A DNA stretch of 64,000 nt from Pseudorasbora parva (lineage: Eukaryota; Chordata; Actinopteri; Cypriniformes; Gobionidae): NCBI RefSeq assembly GCF_024679245.1, contig NC_090183.1:24747355-24811354 (forward strand), in the 5' to 3' direction. The notes under the pieces were generated by a model that made no database searches, was not told the DNA's origin, and saw only the letters and a program-made list of their open reading frames with translations. A program made the position numbers and the translations under genes. Position 1 is the stretch's first letter; each line of letters opens with the position of its first letter. Below are positions 49,131 to 60,480 of this stretch, piece after piece.

Positions 49131-49183
49131 ACCCCCATTCGTCAGTCACTGACGTTACGTCGGAGTGACTGAACGAAAGGGAA
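49131..49183 (-). repeat. DIRS-E right inverted terminal repeat
   Basis: It is the exact reverse complement of 44838-44890 and closes the element. The sequence after 49183 is a further DIRS end. Confidence 0.95.
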
Positions 49184-49586
49184 TGTCTCGGTTACGTATG
49201 TAACCCTCGTTCCCTGAGGAGGGAACAGAGACGTAACGTCCCACTGCCACATCCGCTGGAATGGCCGAGAGTTCAGTCTTGGCTCCTCAGCAGGTAAACA
49301 TAATGCGATCATGCCAGCTACTTCCTTATATACCCAAGTGGGTAGGCGGAGTTACGCATGCAAATCTCGCATGCCCATGGCATTGGCACTGCCATTGGGC
49401 TTTTTCTAAGATCTCGAAGATGATTGGTTTCTAGGCGAAACCCCCATTCGTCAGTCACTGACGTTACGTCTCCTTTCCCTCCTCAGGGAACGAGGGTTAC
49501 ATACGTAACCGAGACGTTTTATTTACAGTTCTTTCTGTCCTTAAAAGTGTTCAAACGTCAAAGGTTTTATTTATTTTAACTTTCAA
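49184..49586. repeat. Extra DIRS terminal unit next to DIRS-E
   Basis: It starts TGTCTCGGTTACGTATGTAA and contains an inverse copy of the same phrase near 49495-49515, so it is itself bounded by short inverted repeats. Its body (49228-49586) matches the insertion at 47852-48210 with about 98% identity, and part of it is the reverse complement of the DIRS-E left end (44870-45030). This may be the internal complementary region expected at the right side of a DIRS element, or a solo end from a separate insertion. Confidence 0.75.
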
Positions 49587-51910
49587 ACAAGGCTGTGTCT
49601 ATACCTGTTAAAAATGGCAGATTAATTTATCAACTTAAGTTCTTTTTAATTTTACTTCCTTAATTTAAATATAATTCACACACAAATTCCCCAAAAAAAT
49701 CTATGGAAGTTTGTTATTGTGTGCAAAATGTATGCATTAATTATTCTATATAAAAATATCATATTAGCTCGGCTTCCTGACCCTACTTAGGCTCTAAAAG
49801 GGTGACCTGCCGCTTCCCATCACACAAGTGTATATCACTGACCAACAAGACCAATGCAGTTAAACCCTCTGTAGCTGACCAGGTGATGAGAACCGGGCCA
49901 TTGCTCTTCAGAATGTGTGTGCGTTTCATTCCTGATATCTCTTCTTAAAACCTGTGAAGGAGAGGGTTCAAATTGATCAGCATCAAGCTGACAGTTTCTT
50001 TGTAGTGGGGCTGGACCATGCTGAGTTCATGGAATTCAGAATAGGCTTAAATAGATGAGCGCTCCAGCGCACAAAAGGCTTACATAAATGAGGAATTATT
50101 AGGCACTAACTGTACCGTCAGGGTCAAGGCGTTTCTCTTTAAAGTGACTCATAATGAACAGTACAGAAACCTTAAAGATGCATTTTCACCAGTAGTTATA
50201 TTCCAATAATTGCATTAAGTGATATTTGCTCTATGTAAGTTCAAACATCCAGCATTTAAATTCATAAGCAGGAAAATAAACAGAGATAAATGTGTCCACT
50301 TGATCCAGAAATGCCTCAGTGAGTTTGCTCCAGAATAATGTACTCTGCCTGTAAAATGCTTATTAAATTAGAGGAGCGCTCCTTCTTACAATACAATGCT
50401 TTCATCATCTAATAAATATTCAAAAGACAGACGGCTCCGAAAACAAATATGAGACATAGTTTGCAGTTGTTTTCATGTGACATGAATGTTTCATTAAGTG
50501 CTAAATGTAGAAAAGCCATTCCAATTTCTTCTCCAGCCGCAAGCTGCACCAAACCCAAACTGAATCCTAATGAGTTTTCTATTACAGTAGGGAATTTGCT
50601 GCAGTCTGACTACAAAGCTTAATGTTTAGGGGTGAAATTAGAACAGTGTTTCCAAATGAACAGTCTCCAAAAATAAAGAAAAATAGATTTTTCTAGTGGA
50701 TGATTCTAGTACAGTATAACTTCATTGAACCTTCTCAATGCACAGTTCCTGCTCATCACAATTTCCACCTCAATCATGATCAGTGACCATCAAGCCAGTC
50801 TGAGAGGCTGCGAAAGTGTGAAAGTTTCTTTTTAGCACTGGCCTGGGCAGGCTGTGAGGAGAAGGTGAGTAACTGAAGTTGTTGCAGGTCAGCGATGATG
50901 TATCTCCTGTAAGGTGTTGTCTGTGTTTGACAGGTGATGTAGCAGGTCATGAATTGCCTGTCTTAACATTTCAGGCCCTGCACAGACCTATGTTTCAGAT
51001 GCTGTTGCAGAGGCATTATGAGGAAGAGCCACCTGCTTGTGAACAAGGTGATCAATGAGCAAGGAGCTTTCAGTGGGCTCCATACGAGATTCTTATTGAT
51101 GTTTCAGGACTCTGGCCAGAATCGATGGCAGCTGTTTGAGTCTGACTGAGCTAACTGCGCTTAGCGTCAGCTCTGAAGGTGAAATTAATTGATTTGAGGG
51201 GATGACATTTATTGGAGATGGGTGTCAATCTGTGTTTATTTATGCTCCCATGAGCAATTATAACAGGAGGAGGGGTGAGTCTGGGATGAGAAGAGCTCAG
51301 GGTCTTTCTTTCACCAGCTTATCACAATGCTTTTGGTTCCTCTGTGGTAGTTTGATGCAATTAGTGGCATTGAAAGTGGTTGAATGGCATTAAATTTTAA
51401 TGTGCTTTCACCACTGAGAATGTGCCCATGATGGCACAGGCTCCTATTAAAACAAAGACAGGTGGTGATGATGGCGCGTTCACCCCTGTCAGAGCTGTGT
51501 CATGAGCAGAATGATAGTAATTAGTGTGATGCAAGGAATGATAAAAATACATTCGGCAAAAGTGCAATAATGAATCTTCCCTTCCAAAGTTTTAGAGAGA
51601 AGCTACCTTTAACTGCTAACTGATGTTTGAAGAACTTCATGAGACTCCATCTTGTCTCGCTATTTTCTCTAAAGTCACATTACTTTACTTACCATTATTT
51701 ATTTTTTTAAATTGCCACAATTTCACTTTGAAATTAATCAAAGATGATCAGTTGAATATTCTTAACACAATTGTACGATTGCAGTTGATTTCTCCATTTC
51801 AACATTATATTATGCACTATAAAAATAAAAATAAAATAAATAAAACTTGTCCTTTGGGCATACATATTCATTTTCCAAAAACCACTTGTCCTCAGTGCGT
51901 CATAAATATT
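49587..51910. other. Low-repeat intergenic stretch
   Basis: No gene or bounded repeat is recognised. Composition is even, with patches (50760-51180) richer in G+C that could be conserved non-coding elements. A 63-codon frame at 51202-51393 is not recognisable. Confidence 0.4.
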
Positions 51911-52862
51911 ATAATAAATACTATATTGTCAAAAAGTATTGGGATACCCCTCCAAATCATTTAATTCAGGTGTTTCAATCACTTCCATGGTCAAAGATGT
52001 ATAAAATCAAACACCTAGACATGCAGAATGCTTCTACAAACATTTGTATAAGAATGGATCGCTCTCAGGTGCTTAGTGAATTCAAGCCCGGTCTCGAGAT
52101 AGGTCGGAGCATCAGATGCAGTGGAGTAAAGCAAGCCGCCACTAGACTCTAGAGCAGTGGAGACATGTTTTCTGGAGTGACAAATCACCCTTCTCTGTCT
52201 GTCATTCCGATGGACAAGTCTGGGTTTGTCGGTTGCCAGGAGAACGGTACTTGCCTAACAGCATTGTGCAAAGAATAAAGTTTGGTGGAGGGGGGTGGGG
52301 GGTGGGGGGTTATGGTATGGGGTTGCTTTTCAGGGGTTGGGTTTGGCCCTTTAGTTCCAGTGAAATGAACTCTTAATGCTTCAGCATACCAATAAGTTTT
52401 GGACAATTTCATCCCTGCAACTTCTTGGGAACAATTTGGGGATGACCCCTTCCTGTTCCAACATGACTGCGCATCAGTGCTCAAAGCAAGGTCCATAAAG
52501 ACATGGATGAGCAAGTTTGGTGTTGAGGAACTCACCTGGCCTACACAGAGTCCTGACCTCAACCCGATAGAACACCTTTGGGATAAATTAAAGGGGAGAC
52601 TGCGAGCCAGGCCTTTTCATCCAACATCAGTGTCTGACCTCACAAATGTGCTTCTAAAGAATGGTCAGAAATTTCCATAAACACACTTTTAAACCTTGTG
52701 GAAAGCCTTCCCAGAAGAGTTGTAGCTGTTATAGTTGCAAAGTGTGGGCCAACTCCATATTAAACCCTACGGATTAAGAATGGGATGTCATTAAAGTTCT
52801 GGAAGGGATGTCAGAAATGTGCATGTAAAGGCAGGCATATAAAAGCGTTTGGCATAGTGTAT
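51911..52862 (+). mobile_element. Degenerate Tc1-like transposon
   Basis: The left end 'tatattgtcaaaaagtattg' with 'ggatacccctccaaatc' is a typical fish Tc1 terminus; the right end (about 52845, 'cgtttggcatagtgta') is only a weak inverse match. A short leader, a transposase relic missing its middle, and a G-rich run (52285-52310) lie between. Confidence 0.8.
52030..52680 (+). pseudogene. Tc1-like transposase relic
   Basis: The N-terminal piece (about 52050-52148, SEFKPGLEIGRSI) is followed by a large deletion, then 'WSDKSPFSVCHSDGQVWV'-type sequence in a shifted frame. An open frame at 52399-52680 carries PFLFQHDCASVLKARS, around the second catalytic aspartate, and SPDLNPIEHLWDKLKGRLRA, around the third acidic residue (E). 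The HTH DNA-binding region is mostly lost and frames are broken. It would cut and paste the element at TA sites if intact. Confidence 0.8.
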
Positions 52863-54489
52863 ATTCAAATTAAGAAAAAAAAAAACAGAAATGTACATGT
52901 TTATTTTAAATAAATATTATTACTATGTTCTGACAGAAGGAACATTTCTATAAAAAAATTATTATTATAACCTTAATAGCTGCTTCTTTACTTTTTGTCC
53001 ACACTGTCAGAAAGTGTATTTAAACAAAAATAAAAAGTACCACCACCAAAGTAATTACCAAAGTAATCTCCCATCCTGAAGGTCCTCTTTCCATATTTCA
53101 TAAGCTCAGAGTTCAACAAAATCACACAGGCGGATTTTATGTTACATTACATCTACATATTTTTCTAAAATAAATTGTGCCATATTGATTTCTGAAAACT
53201 ATACATTTTATTTTTAGTGTGCTGTATCTAACAGCATTGCCCCATATGTAATCAAAGATGATCATAGTTCTGAAAATGTTGGATAAATAAATACATTCAT
53301 TTAAATTCAGTTTTGACCCAAAACTATACAAATAGTGAAAAATTGTCAAATACAGATACAGAATTATTTTATATTGCAAGAGTGCCAATGTGGTAAATCG
53401 CCTTGAAAGGGAAGTGTTAATGTGCCAGGGAGCCTTCTAAGAGCAGCCACCTCATTTAGCCACAATTCTCCACTTTCTTTCCCTCCGTGTCTTGAAACTG
53501 TCCCTTAAGAAGGCCAACCTGCTGACAAGTCCCATCTAGTCATTGTACCTCTTAAAGTATCTTTTCTTCCTTCTAATCAAAATGACTCTCTGTTAAATAA
53601 ACCATGAAAAAAGCTTTCCCTCTGACAGTGCACTGAGGCGTAAGGCTCAGTTAAGGCTGGAGCATTAATCAACAGATTGGATTTCTGCATGCAACTGAGA
53701 TTCTCTCTTCCTTTGCCAGACTTAAATACAGAACAGAAGACCAATAAAAAGACAAAGAGACAGTATCTGGTCAGAATGAGGGGACAAATGATCAAAATCA
53801 GATGTTTGTTTAATGTGTTTTTTTTTTAACTAAAGGGGATGGAAAGTGGTGTTTGGCACAAGGCACGAGCGAGAGAGAGCCTACCAAAAGACATCAGTGA
53901 AAGTGACTGGTCTGTTCTGTCAGCAAAGTAGCAGAATGCTAAGTGGCCAACCAAAATGGCAGAGCAGAGTATGAAGGCGGTGTCTCAGCCTTTATAGAGT
54001 GGGAATGGGTAACAAGGGCAGGCAGCAGGTTCCTTTAGTGTGGCTTGCCTGTTTTATGTGCGTGTACAGACATGCTATTCCATATCAAGTCAAACTAAAG
54101 ATTGCAAGAGATCACAAGACAATAGTCCAGGAAGAAGAAGGGACATTACTGACTATGATTATGCCTGTCCCCATCGAACAATTTTAGATTATAAACTATA
54201 CGCAATATGATTTCTATTTCTGCCAGAGTAGTGGAGACTGGGGATTCTTGTAACACAGTCAGTTTAACCATTAAGAAATTAGGTACTGATATGGAATTAT
54301 ACCTGACCACCATTATCCTGAGGTAATAAAAAAGATTTACAGGACAAAAAAATAAAAAATAAAAATAATAATGGTTGAAAATTCTAAATGTTATTTTTTT
54401 ATACTAATTACTCATTTGATTACTTATATTATTATTTCCTATCTGATTACTGTTTGTTAAGTGACATAATATGTAACACCTCAAAACAT
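52863..54489. other. Intergenic, AT-rich
   Basis: No gene is supported. 53033-53059 is notable as the reverse complement of the left filler in the DIRS-E insertion. Some A-rich runs occur (52874, 54340). Confidence 0.45.
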
Positions 54490-55369
54490 CTGTATGTAAA
54501 CCTTATTCCCTGAAGGAACTGAACGACGGAACTGACCAATGAAGTGGGGATCATTTTCAGAGACCAATGAGCCAATGACCATTGGCATGCGGTCCACGCA
54601 TTCCACGCTCCGCCTTTCAGGGAATGAGGGTTACATACAAAACTGAGACGTTCCCTTTCAGTCTGTCATGTTCGGAACTGATAGACAAATTTGGTATTCT
54701 ACCCTTTGTGAGAATCTGAGCGGGTTGGCGCCACCCTTACCCCTGGCACCCTGCTTCCCAGTTGGAGGCTGCTTCTTGGGCTTAGCAGGGGCGGAAGCAG
54801 ACACAGGGTAACAGTGTTGGGCAAGCTACTTGGAAAATGTAATGAGCTAAGCTACCAGTTACTCTACATTAAATTAAGCTTCACTACACTGAAGCTACCC
54901 CCCTGGGAAATGTAGCAAGCTAAGCTACAGCAACTTGACAAAAGTAGTTTACTACATCTAAGCTACTTTTTATTTATGTAATTTTATATTGAACCCACTT
55001 CATTCCAATCAATGCTATTTCAGTGATCAATAAAAGTCAAGCATATAGACACACATTTTTTTTAGTTATACAAAAACTGTCCGAAATCAATTCGGCAACA
55101 AAAACATGATCCAAAATATTAACAAAACCAGGGGCCTTTTGCACAAAACTAGGATAAGGGATTAAGCCGCGATATCTTGATGATCTTGTCATTTTTATGC
55201 AAAATTTAGTACACAGCTGTCATGTAAACATACCCTGAAGGCAAACTCATACCAAGAACGATAGCAATAATGAAAGATAAATGTATATTAGTGGATAAAT
55301 TAAGCCAGGATCACCAAAATATCCCAGCTTAATCCCTTATCCTAGTATTGTGCAATAGGCCCCTGGTGT

Positions 55370-55377
55370 CGAGAGAG

Positions 55378-55442
<65 letters not shown>
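55370..55442. repeat. (GA)n/(TG)n microsatellite
   Basis: A short GA run then about 62 bases of TG, inside the hAT element. Confidence 0.97.
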
Positions 55443-55446
<4 letters not shown>

Positions 55447-55699
55447 TCATCTGTATGTGTATGATATGCATAAACAACTGTGTGTTTGCATTTATGCGCA
55501 ATTTAGACTTGGGCACTTTTGCAGGACAAACTGTAAGTTAATTTACAACTCAACTTGTACAAAAAAAGTCCAGTCCAGAAAGTACAGTAGCAAAATAATT
55601 AAGACCTGCTATAAACAGTAGCTACAAACATGGCAAAAAAAAAAAAAAAAAAAAACAGCCTGTGTGTGTGTGTCTCCCACAAACATGAAACAAGTTTCA

Positions 55700-55780
55700 A
55701 TCATTCATTCATTCATTCATTCATTCATTCATTCATTCATTCATTCATTCATTCATTCATTCATTCATTCATTCATTCAT
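55700..55780. repeat. (TCAT)n microsatellite
   Basis: About twenty tetranucleotide units with no interruption, inside the hAT element. The His/Ser/Phe/Ile repeat frames here are translation artefacts. Confidence 0.97.
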
Positions 55781-57403
55781 ATCAAGAGGTGGCCAGGCTG
55801 GACCCCGATACTTTTAACAAGAGGTGTTTATTCAAGACTAGAGACACAATAGATTTTAAAACTTTGCCGTTTCTCTTTTGTCACCGCGCGGACGATGCGC
55901 GTGCAAAAGCGAATTGAGCGCTAGGAGAAAAAAAAAACGTCAACTAGTGCGAATGTGCACGCGCCTATCCCGTCTTTACGCGCTCACTGCCAAAGGAGTA
56001 CTTTGAAAGGCTCGCGCGCACATCTGTGCGCGTCTGCGCGAGGCAGAAAGGCACGTAGGAAGTGAAGTATATCTGCGTTCTTATCAGTTGTGTTTCCAAT
56101 TTGAGCTTGATTCTCAGAAATGCTTGGGAAAATGTAACGTTAGCTTGTTGTGGACGCTACCGCACTACTTGGTCAACAGAAGAGCTTTGCTACTGAAAAG
56201 CTATTTCATTGAGAAAACAGCAACGCTACCACCACGCTACTGAAAAATGTAGTTAAGCTGGTAGCGTCACTACTTGTAGCGACGCTACTGCCCAAAACTG
56301 CAGGGTAATGCCCTTCACAATGAGCAGGCAGGGCAGAATGGTTTTGATTGCCACCGTTTGCTTCTGGACCACCGAGAACCACTGGGCGAAGCTCTCAATA
56401 GTGACGCTGAAGAGGCCGACCTGCCAGACGGGATGTTGAGGAACCACACTTTGTCGGTCTCAAGCATATCTGTCAGGTTCACCCACAGGTGGCATTCCTG
56501 GACCACTAACGTGGACATCACCTGACACAGGGAGCTTGCAGTGACTCTCATCGCCTGAAGAGCGAGGTCCGTTGCCGCACGTAGTTCCTGCATAACCCAT
56601 GGGTCATAACCGTCATCTGGGGACAGAAAACGATGGCATCCAGAAACACACGGTTTGAATGACATCTTGAAAAAGATGCAGGGTCAATCCGTGTTGCTCT
56701 TTTACAAAAGAAATTTGCTCTTTTATATTGCTGAAGCACTCAGGGAAATGGCCACGACTCACAGCAGTCAAACAGTGTAAGTCTGTGTGAGCACAGCCAG
56801 CCAACCAATGCTATAAACAGCTGTGCTCTGAAGCAGCCAACCACTGATACACGCTGTCACACCAGCACCCGGAAGTTGAGCGATCCTCCTCTCGGACAGA
56901 CTCGTACAAACACTCTTCGCAGGGAAACAGCAAACTGAAAACGCAGTACTATTTGGCTCTGAAGTAGAAAGCAAAAAAGTATTTAAACCCGCGCTGCGGG
57001 GTGGACCATGGAATGTGTGAACCGCATGCCAATGGTCATTTGCTTGTTTTTAAGCACTCAAAGTAGATTGGTCTCTAAAAAAATTATCCCCAATTTGTTA
57101 GTCAGTTCCGACAAATGTAGAACATGACCGACTGAAAGAGAACAAGTTTTCTTATTCAATTGCCTAAACCAAATATACTGTATATAATGTCTGGGCAAGG
57201 TTGTACCTTTCCCATTACTGCAATCACAAAGGTTGCACAAAATGGTGTAATAAAAATTTGACTGTGAAAAAATACACAAATACACACATACAACCCTCTA
57301 TTTTGAAATGCCAGTGCAAATACATTTTTTTTTATTATTACAAACCTGATTCCAAAAAAGTTTACTGTACAAACTGTACAAATTGTGAATAAATTATATT
57401 TAC

Positions 57404-57550
<147 letters not shown>

Positions 57551-58518
57551 GTCGGTGAACACAATCCATCCAGCCATTCGCCATTGCCAGATAAAACTCT
57601 ATAGACAAATTATATCTCATGTTTAACCACTACAGAGACATCCGAGCCAGCGGCAAACGCCAGAAGGACTGGCCAAGAAAATGCTGCTCTTGTCGAGGTT
57701 AACAAGCGCTGAGCACCCGGTGATTTCCTAGATCTCACAGCTCCAAAAACGCAAGACATACAGTATTTTAGCTTTAAACAACTACATTATCAACTGAAAA
57801 GAATTAAAACTATATTTAGTGACAAAATAACAATATTTTTAATTATGCAGGATTTCTCATCACGTCACTTTACCACATGATAGCAGCAAGCGGGTAGTCA
57901 TTGGTTAATGCAGTGCAAATTGTCTCCAAAGTTCAAATTTTTCAGCTCGCTTCAAATGCGTGACTGCACAAAAAGTACCATTCGCGGGTATCGCACAAGA
58001 CGCTCATTTCGCATTAAATTGCGTCAATCGCATGAACTGGATGCGTGAATGAAGCGGAATTGTGCCACGCAAAACGCATCCATCACGCCGCAGGACCTCC
58101 AGACATGTGTCAATGCACCTTTCCATTGACTTAACATGGAAATAATTTGCTTCAGATGCTCTATTCATGTTCAGTGTGAACGTACCATTAGAAAGGAACC
58201 GACTCAAATCACAGTTAATATGTACCTGTGCAACAGCAGGAGAGTCCAGCAGGAGAGTCCACCTCGGAGTCTGCCCCTCCTGAGCAGCCAGGGCACATTG
58301 TGTCTGCCATCTCCAGTGTCTCCGGCATTTCCAGTGCTTCCCCCAGTGCTGAGGCTCGTCCGTCTGGCCACAACTTGTTCTGTAGTCACAACAGAAAATC
58401 GATATGGCCATCAAATAAATTAACAGTTACTTGAAAAAATATCACTGACGCACTTACAGACATAAGCCAAATAAGCAAAGGAATTGGTCAAAAAATTAAC
58501 TTTTTCTCTGATAACCAT
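57551..58518. other. Probable non-coding part of a Harbinger-type element
   Basis: No intact gene. Phrases such as 'tgaactggatgcgtgaatga' and 'cgcaaaacgcatccatcacg' (58030-58090) resemble sub-terminal sequence of DNA transposons, and the transposase tail at 58519-58708 lies beside it, so it may be one element. The 136-codon minus-strand frame at 58004-58414 is not recognisable. Confidence 0.35.
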
Positions 58519-58708
58519 TTATATTGTCGCAATCACATGTTGACGGGCCTGAAGGGCTTGTTGGTTGGGCTGCATGTACATTGGTCCTGGGTCAGGGTCC
58601 TCCCCAATTAGTATGCCATGCCTGTGCGAGACATTGTGCAACACACCACAGGCCAGCATGATGTGGCACACCTTGTCAGGGCAGTATAACACTATCCCCC
58701 TGGTCCTG
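58519..58708 (-). pseudogene. PIF/Harbinger (HARBI1-like) transposase C-terminus
   Basis: After an acceptor-like CTTGACAG at about 58709, the minus frame reads DRTRGIVLYCPDKVCHIMLA and then CGVLHNVSHRHGILIGEDPD, ending at a stop at 58519. The pattern 'P.KVC.I..AC.VLHN' is the conserved C-terminal end of Harbinger transposases. The catalytic DDE core upstream is not present; BEL/Pao-like sequence lies there instead, so the element is broken. A donor-like AAAG/GTAAGT at about 58905 may be an earlier exon end. Confidence 0.75.
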
Positions 58709-59029
58709 TCAAGACAAAAAATATAAATGATGTAATTTAAAAAGAACTGCACAACATTGCATTCATAAAATAGTACTACGAATTGCAAGTATTATTGAAC
58801 ATAATTGGCTTTAAATCTCATCACTTAGTGACAGGATGGCATTATATTCATGTTTTACAAACTCCAAAAACAGTATTTATCATTTACTTGGTAAACAGTC
58901 AACTTACCTTTTTTATTGACGACATTTTTCACAAACAGTCCTGCTCTGACCTTCCGCTGAGTAACTCTCTCTGCCAATGAGGTAAGCAGTATTTTATAAA
59001 GGCCATCCAAAATCTGTCAGATAGTTATT

Positions 59030-59793
59030 GTGAATGCTTTCATCTGTACCTTCCCTGGAGCCCAGACACTGGAAATATGACTTGGGGCAGCCATCTGGCT
59101 GCCCTATCAGAAGGAAGTTTGGGGTGATTGAATCTACACCAGCGATGTCTGCTGAAATGTACTCAAGTCGTTTGGAGTTCAGGATGGCCTCTGTTTCTAT
59201 GAGGACAGTTCAAAGCACTTCTTCAGTGACTGTTCCTGGGGCCAGGGTTGTATAAAGTGCAGCCTTAACTGAACAAATCTCTCATACCCACACCCCTCAA
59301 AAGTGTGGAGCAGCTGAAAAATTGAAATGAAAGCTAATCTGTTTCTTCACTAGCTGCTGTTGTAGATCACCACTGAGCTGGCAGAAGCTTTGTGTCAGCC
59401 CCTCGGACGTTGGTGCCTTTGTCAGAGTATAACTCTGCAGGTTTCCCACAATACCTATAAACTATCCTAGTGCAATGTGAAAGGCATCACTGTCTATAAA
59501 CTTAAGCATCTCCAGATGCATGGCCGGGGTGGTCAGGCACTTAAAATAAAGTATTCACTGCTTTTCTGACTGATGTCCCACTTTGACCAGAAAGGGCCCA
59601 AAGTAGTCCATAACCATAGCCGTAGTGGATAGAGATCAACCATTTTCTGTGAGGCTGGCTTCGACCATCGCTTATGGTTTCTCACTGCATCTCTCGCTAG
59701 TATTGAATCGTAATACTTTATGAACAACCAAGTGTAAGGGTGACTGGGAACGAATACAATAGGGTGTACTGTGCTTGCAACAATTTGGTTCAA
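59030..59793 (-). pseudogene. BEL/Pao integrase relic
   Basis: The first piece (59793-59533) includes HPIVFVPSHPYTWLFIKYYD, the start of the HHCC domain, and LWTTLGPFWSKWDISQ, matching the 'DYFGPF.VK' first-aspartate region. After shifts, 'PRPCIWRCL'-type sequence (threonine-rich RAVHLE in family members) follows at about 59520. The distal piece (59240-59040) reads VLRTVLIETEAILNSKRLEY, then DIAGVDSITPNFLLIGQPDG, the conserved C-terminal part of BEL integrases. Frames change at least three times. Confidence 0.75.
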
Positions 59794-59938
59794 CCATCTG
59801 AATTGTCCTCCAGCACATATTAGATCACTGGTTCCATCGAACTCTGAGGAGAGGCAATGCGGCTGCTAGAACAAACAGGCTTACCACTCTTCAACAGCTC
59901 CTGTGCTACTGTTTCAGTCTTTCCAGGTACTGAACTTA

Positions 59939-60480
59939 CTACCTACTGCTGTCAGTGGTGCTGAGGTAATCATGACACAAAAAGGCACTTTGCTTTAAAT
60001 CTGTATTGTCATTAGGCACTAGGCTGAGCAAGAGGTATTTTGGTGTCCACCATTTGGGTTCAAAAAGGTCCTTCAGGCATTTACCATGGATAAGATCATC
60101 CATGGGGTTTCTGACAGAGTCAATGTAATGCCATGCTTTAAGGTCTTCTTGAATTTCTACCACCCTAGTGCCCAAAAACAATTTGAAGCTGCAGGATTCA
60201 GAATGTAACCAGTGGAGGACAGTTGTTGAATCTGTCCAGAAAGTGACCTTCTGCATCTTTAAGATGAGCTAATTTTCAGGGCCAATTGTGCTCCTATAAA
60301 AGCAGCACACAGCTCAAGTCTAGGATTTTAGCATTGTGACATGTGATGGATGCTGGATGGAGTGCAGCACTTAGGAAGTACTACATTAGGTAAGTACTGA
60401 AGCTCAGATTCCCATACCTTCTCTGCCTGTTGTATATCCTCAGTAAGTTGTGGGTCATCCCAGTTCCTGATCTTAGCCCA
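59939..60480 (-). pseudogene. BEL/Pao RNase H and RT connection relic
   Basis: The minus frame at 60256-59939 reads VTFWTDSTTVLHWLHSESCS, with the RNase H aspartate, then FLGTRVVEIQEDLKAWHYID and SVRNPMDDLIHGK. Upstream, in shifted frames (60480-60290), are WAKIRNWDDPQLTEDIQQAE and NPRLELCAAFIGAQLA, which bridge RT and RNase H in BEL elements. The RT catalytic core further upstream is not recognisable. Confidence 0.78.

Larger units (their letters stand above)
44838..49183 (+). mobile_element. DIRS-E: DIRS-like retrotransposon with inverted termini
   Basis: The element is bounded by 53-bp inverted repeats (44838-44890 and 49131-49183) that are identical in reverse complement. Inside, on the plus strand, are gag, an RT cut short, RNase H and a tyrosine recombinase, the gene order and enzyme set of DIRS elements. 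It lacks LTRs, protease and DDE integrase, as expected. Its genes are damaged by frameshifts, a deletion of the RT core, and a 0.42-kb insertion in the recombinase. It would move through a circular DNA intermediate joined to the genome by the recombinase; this copy cannot do so alone. It lies just past the possible host 3' end. Confidence 0.9.
54812..56300. mobile_element. Non-autonomous hAT transposon with perfect TSDs
   Basis: The ends are CAGTGTTGGGCAAGCTACTT and, inversely, CAGTTTTGGGCAGTAGCG. The flanking 8-mers CAGGGTAA (54804-54811 and 56301-56308) are identical. Near both ends are many 'agctac'/'gtagct' sub-terminal repeats. The interior has no transposase but contains TG and ATTC microsatellites and a CpG-rich stretch at about 55880-56050. 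It inserted into the DIRS-G gag. Confidence 0.92.
54700..56665 (-). pseudogene. DIRS-G gag-like protein, split by an hAT element
   Basis: On the minus strand, 56665-56309 reads SPDDGYDPWVMQELRAATDL, then SSLCQVMSTLVVQECHLWVN and NLTDMLETDKVWFLNIP, matching the alpha-helical C-terminal half of fish DIRS gag. A shift follows. After the hAT element the frame picks up at 54811 with PAKPKKQPPTGKQGA-like sequence and ends RFSQRVEYQ near 54715. Fusing both sides without the hAT restores continuity of the gag, which shows the order of events. Confidence 0.75.
54490..57145 (-). mobile_element. DIRS-G: gag-only DIRS derivative with inverted ends
   Basis: The left flank (54527-54620) and the right flank (56995-57115) are diverged inverted repeats sharing, in opposite sense, 'gaccattggcatgcggt' and the 'agagaccaat' block. 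Left of centre, 54626-54690 repeats the outer phrase, as DIRS internal complementary regions do ('gagggttacatac', 'cgttccctttcagtc'). Between them only gag is present, on the minus strand; RT, RNase H and recombinase are missing. An hAT element (54812-56300) split it later. It would depend on other DIRS copies for movement. Confidence 0.75.

Noticed and set aside
55630..55917. His/Ser/Phe/Ile repeat protein
   Set aside because: It is the TCAT microsatellite inside an hAT element.
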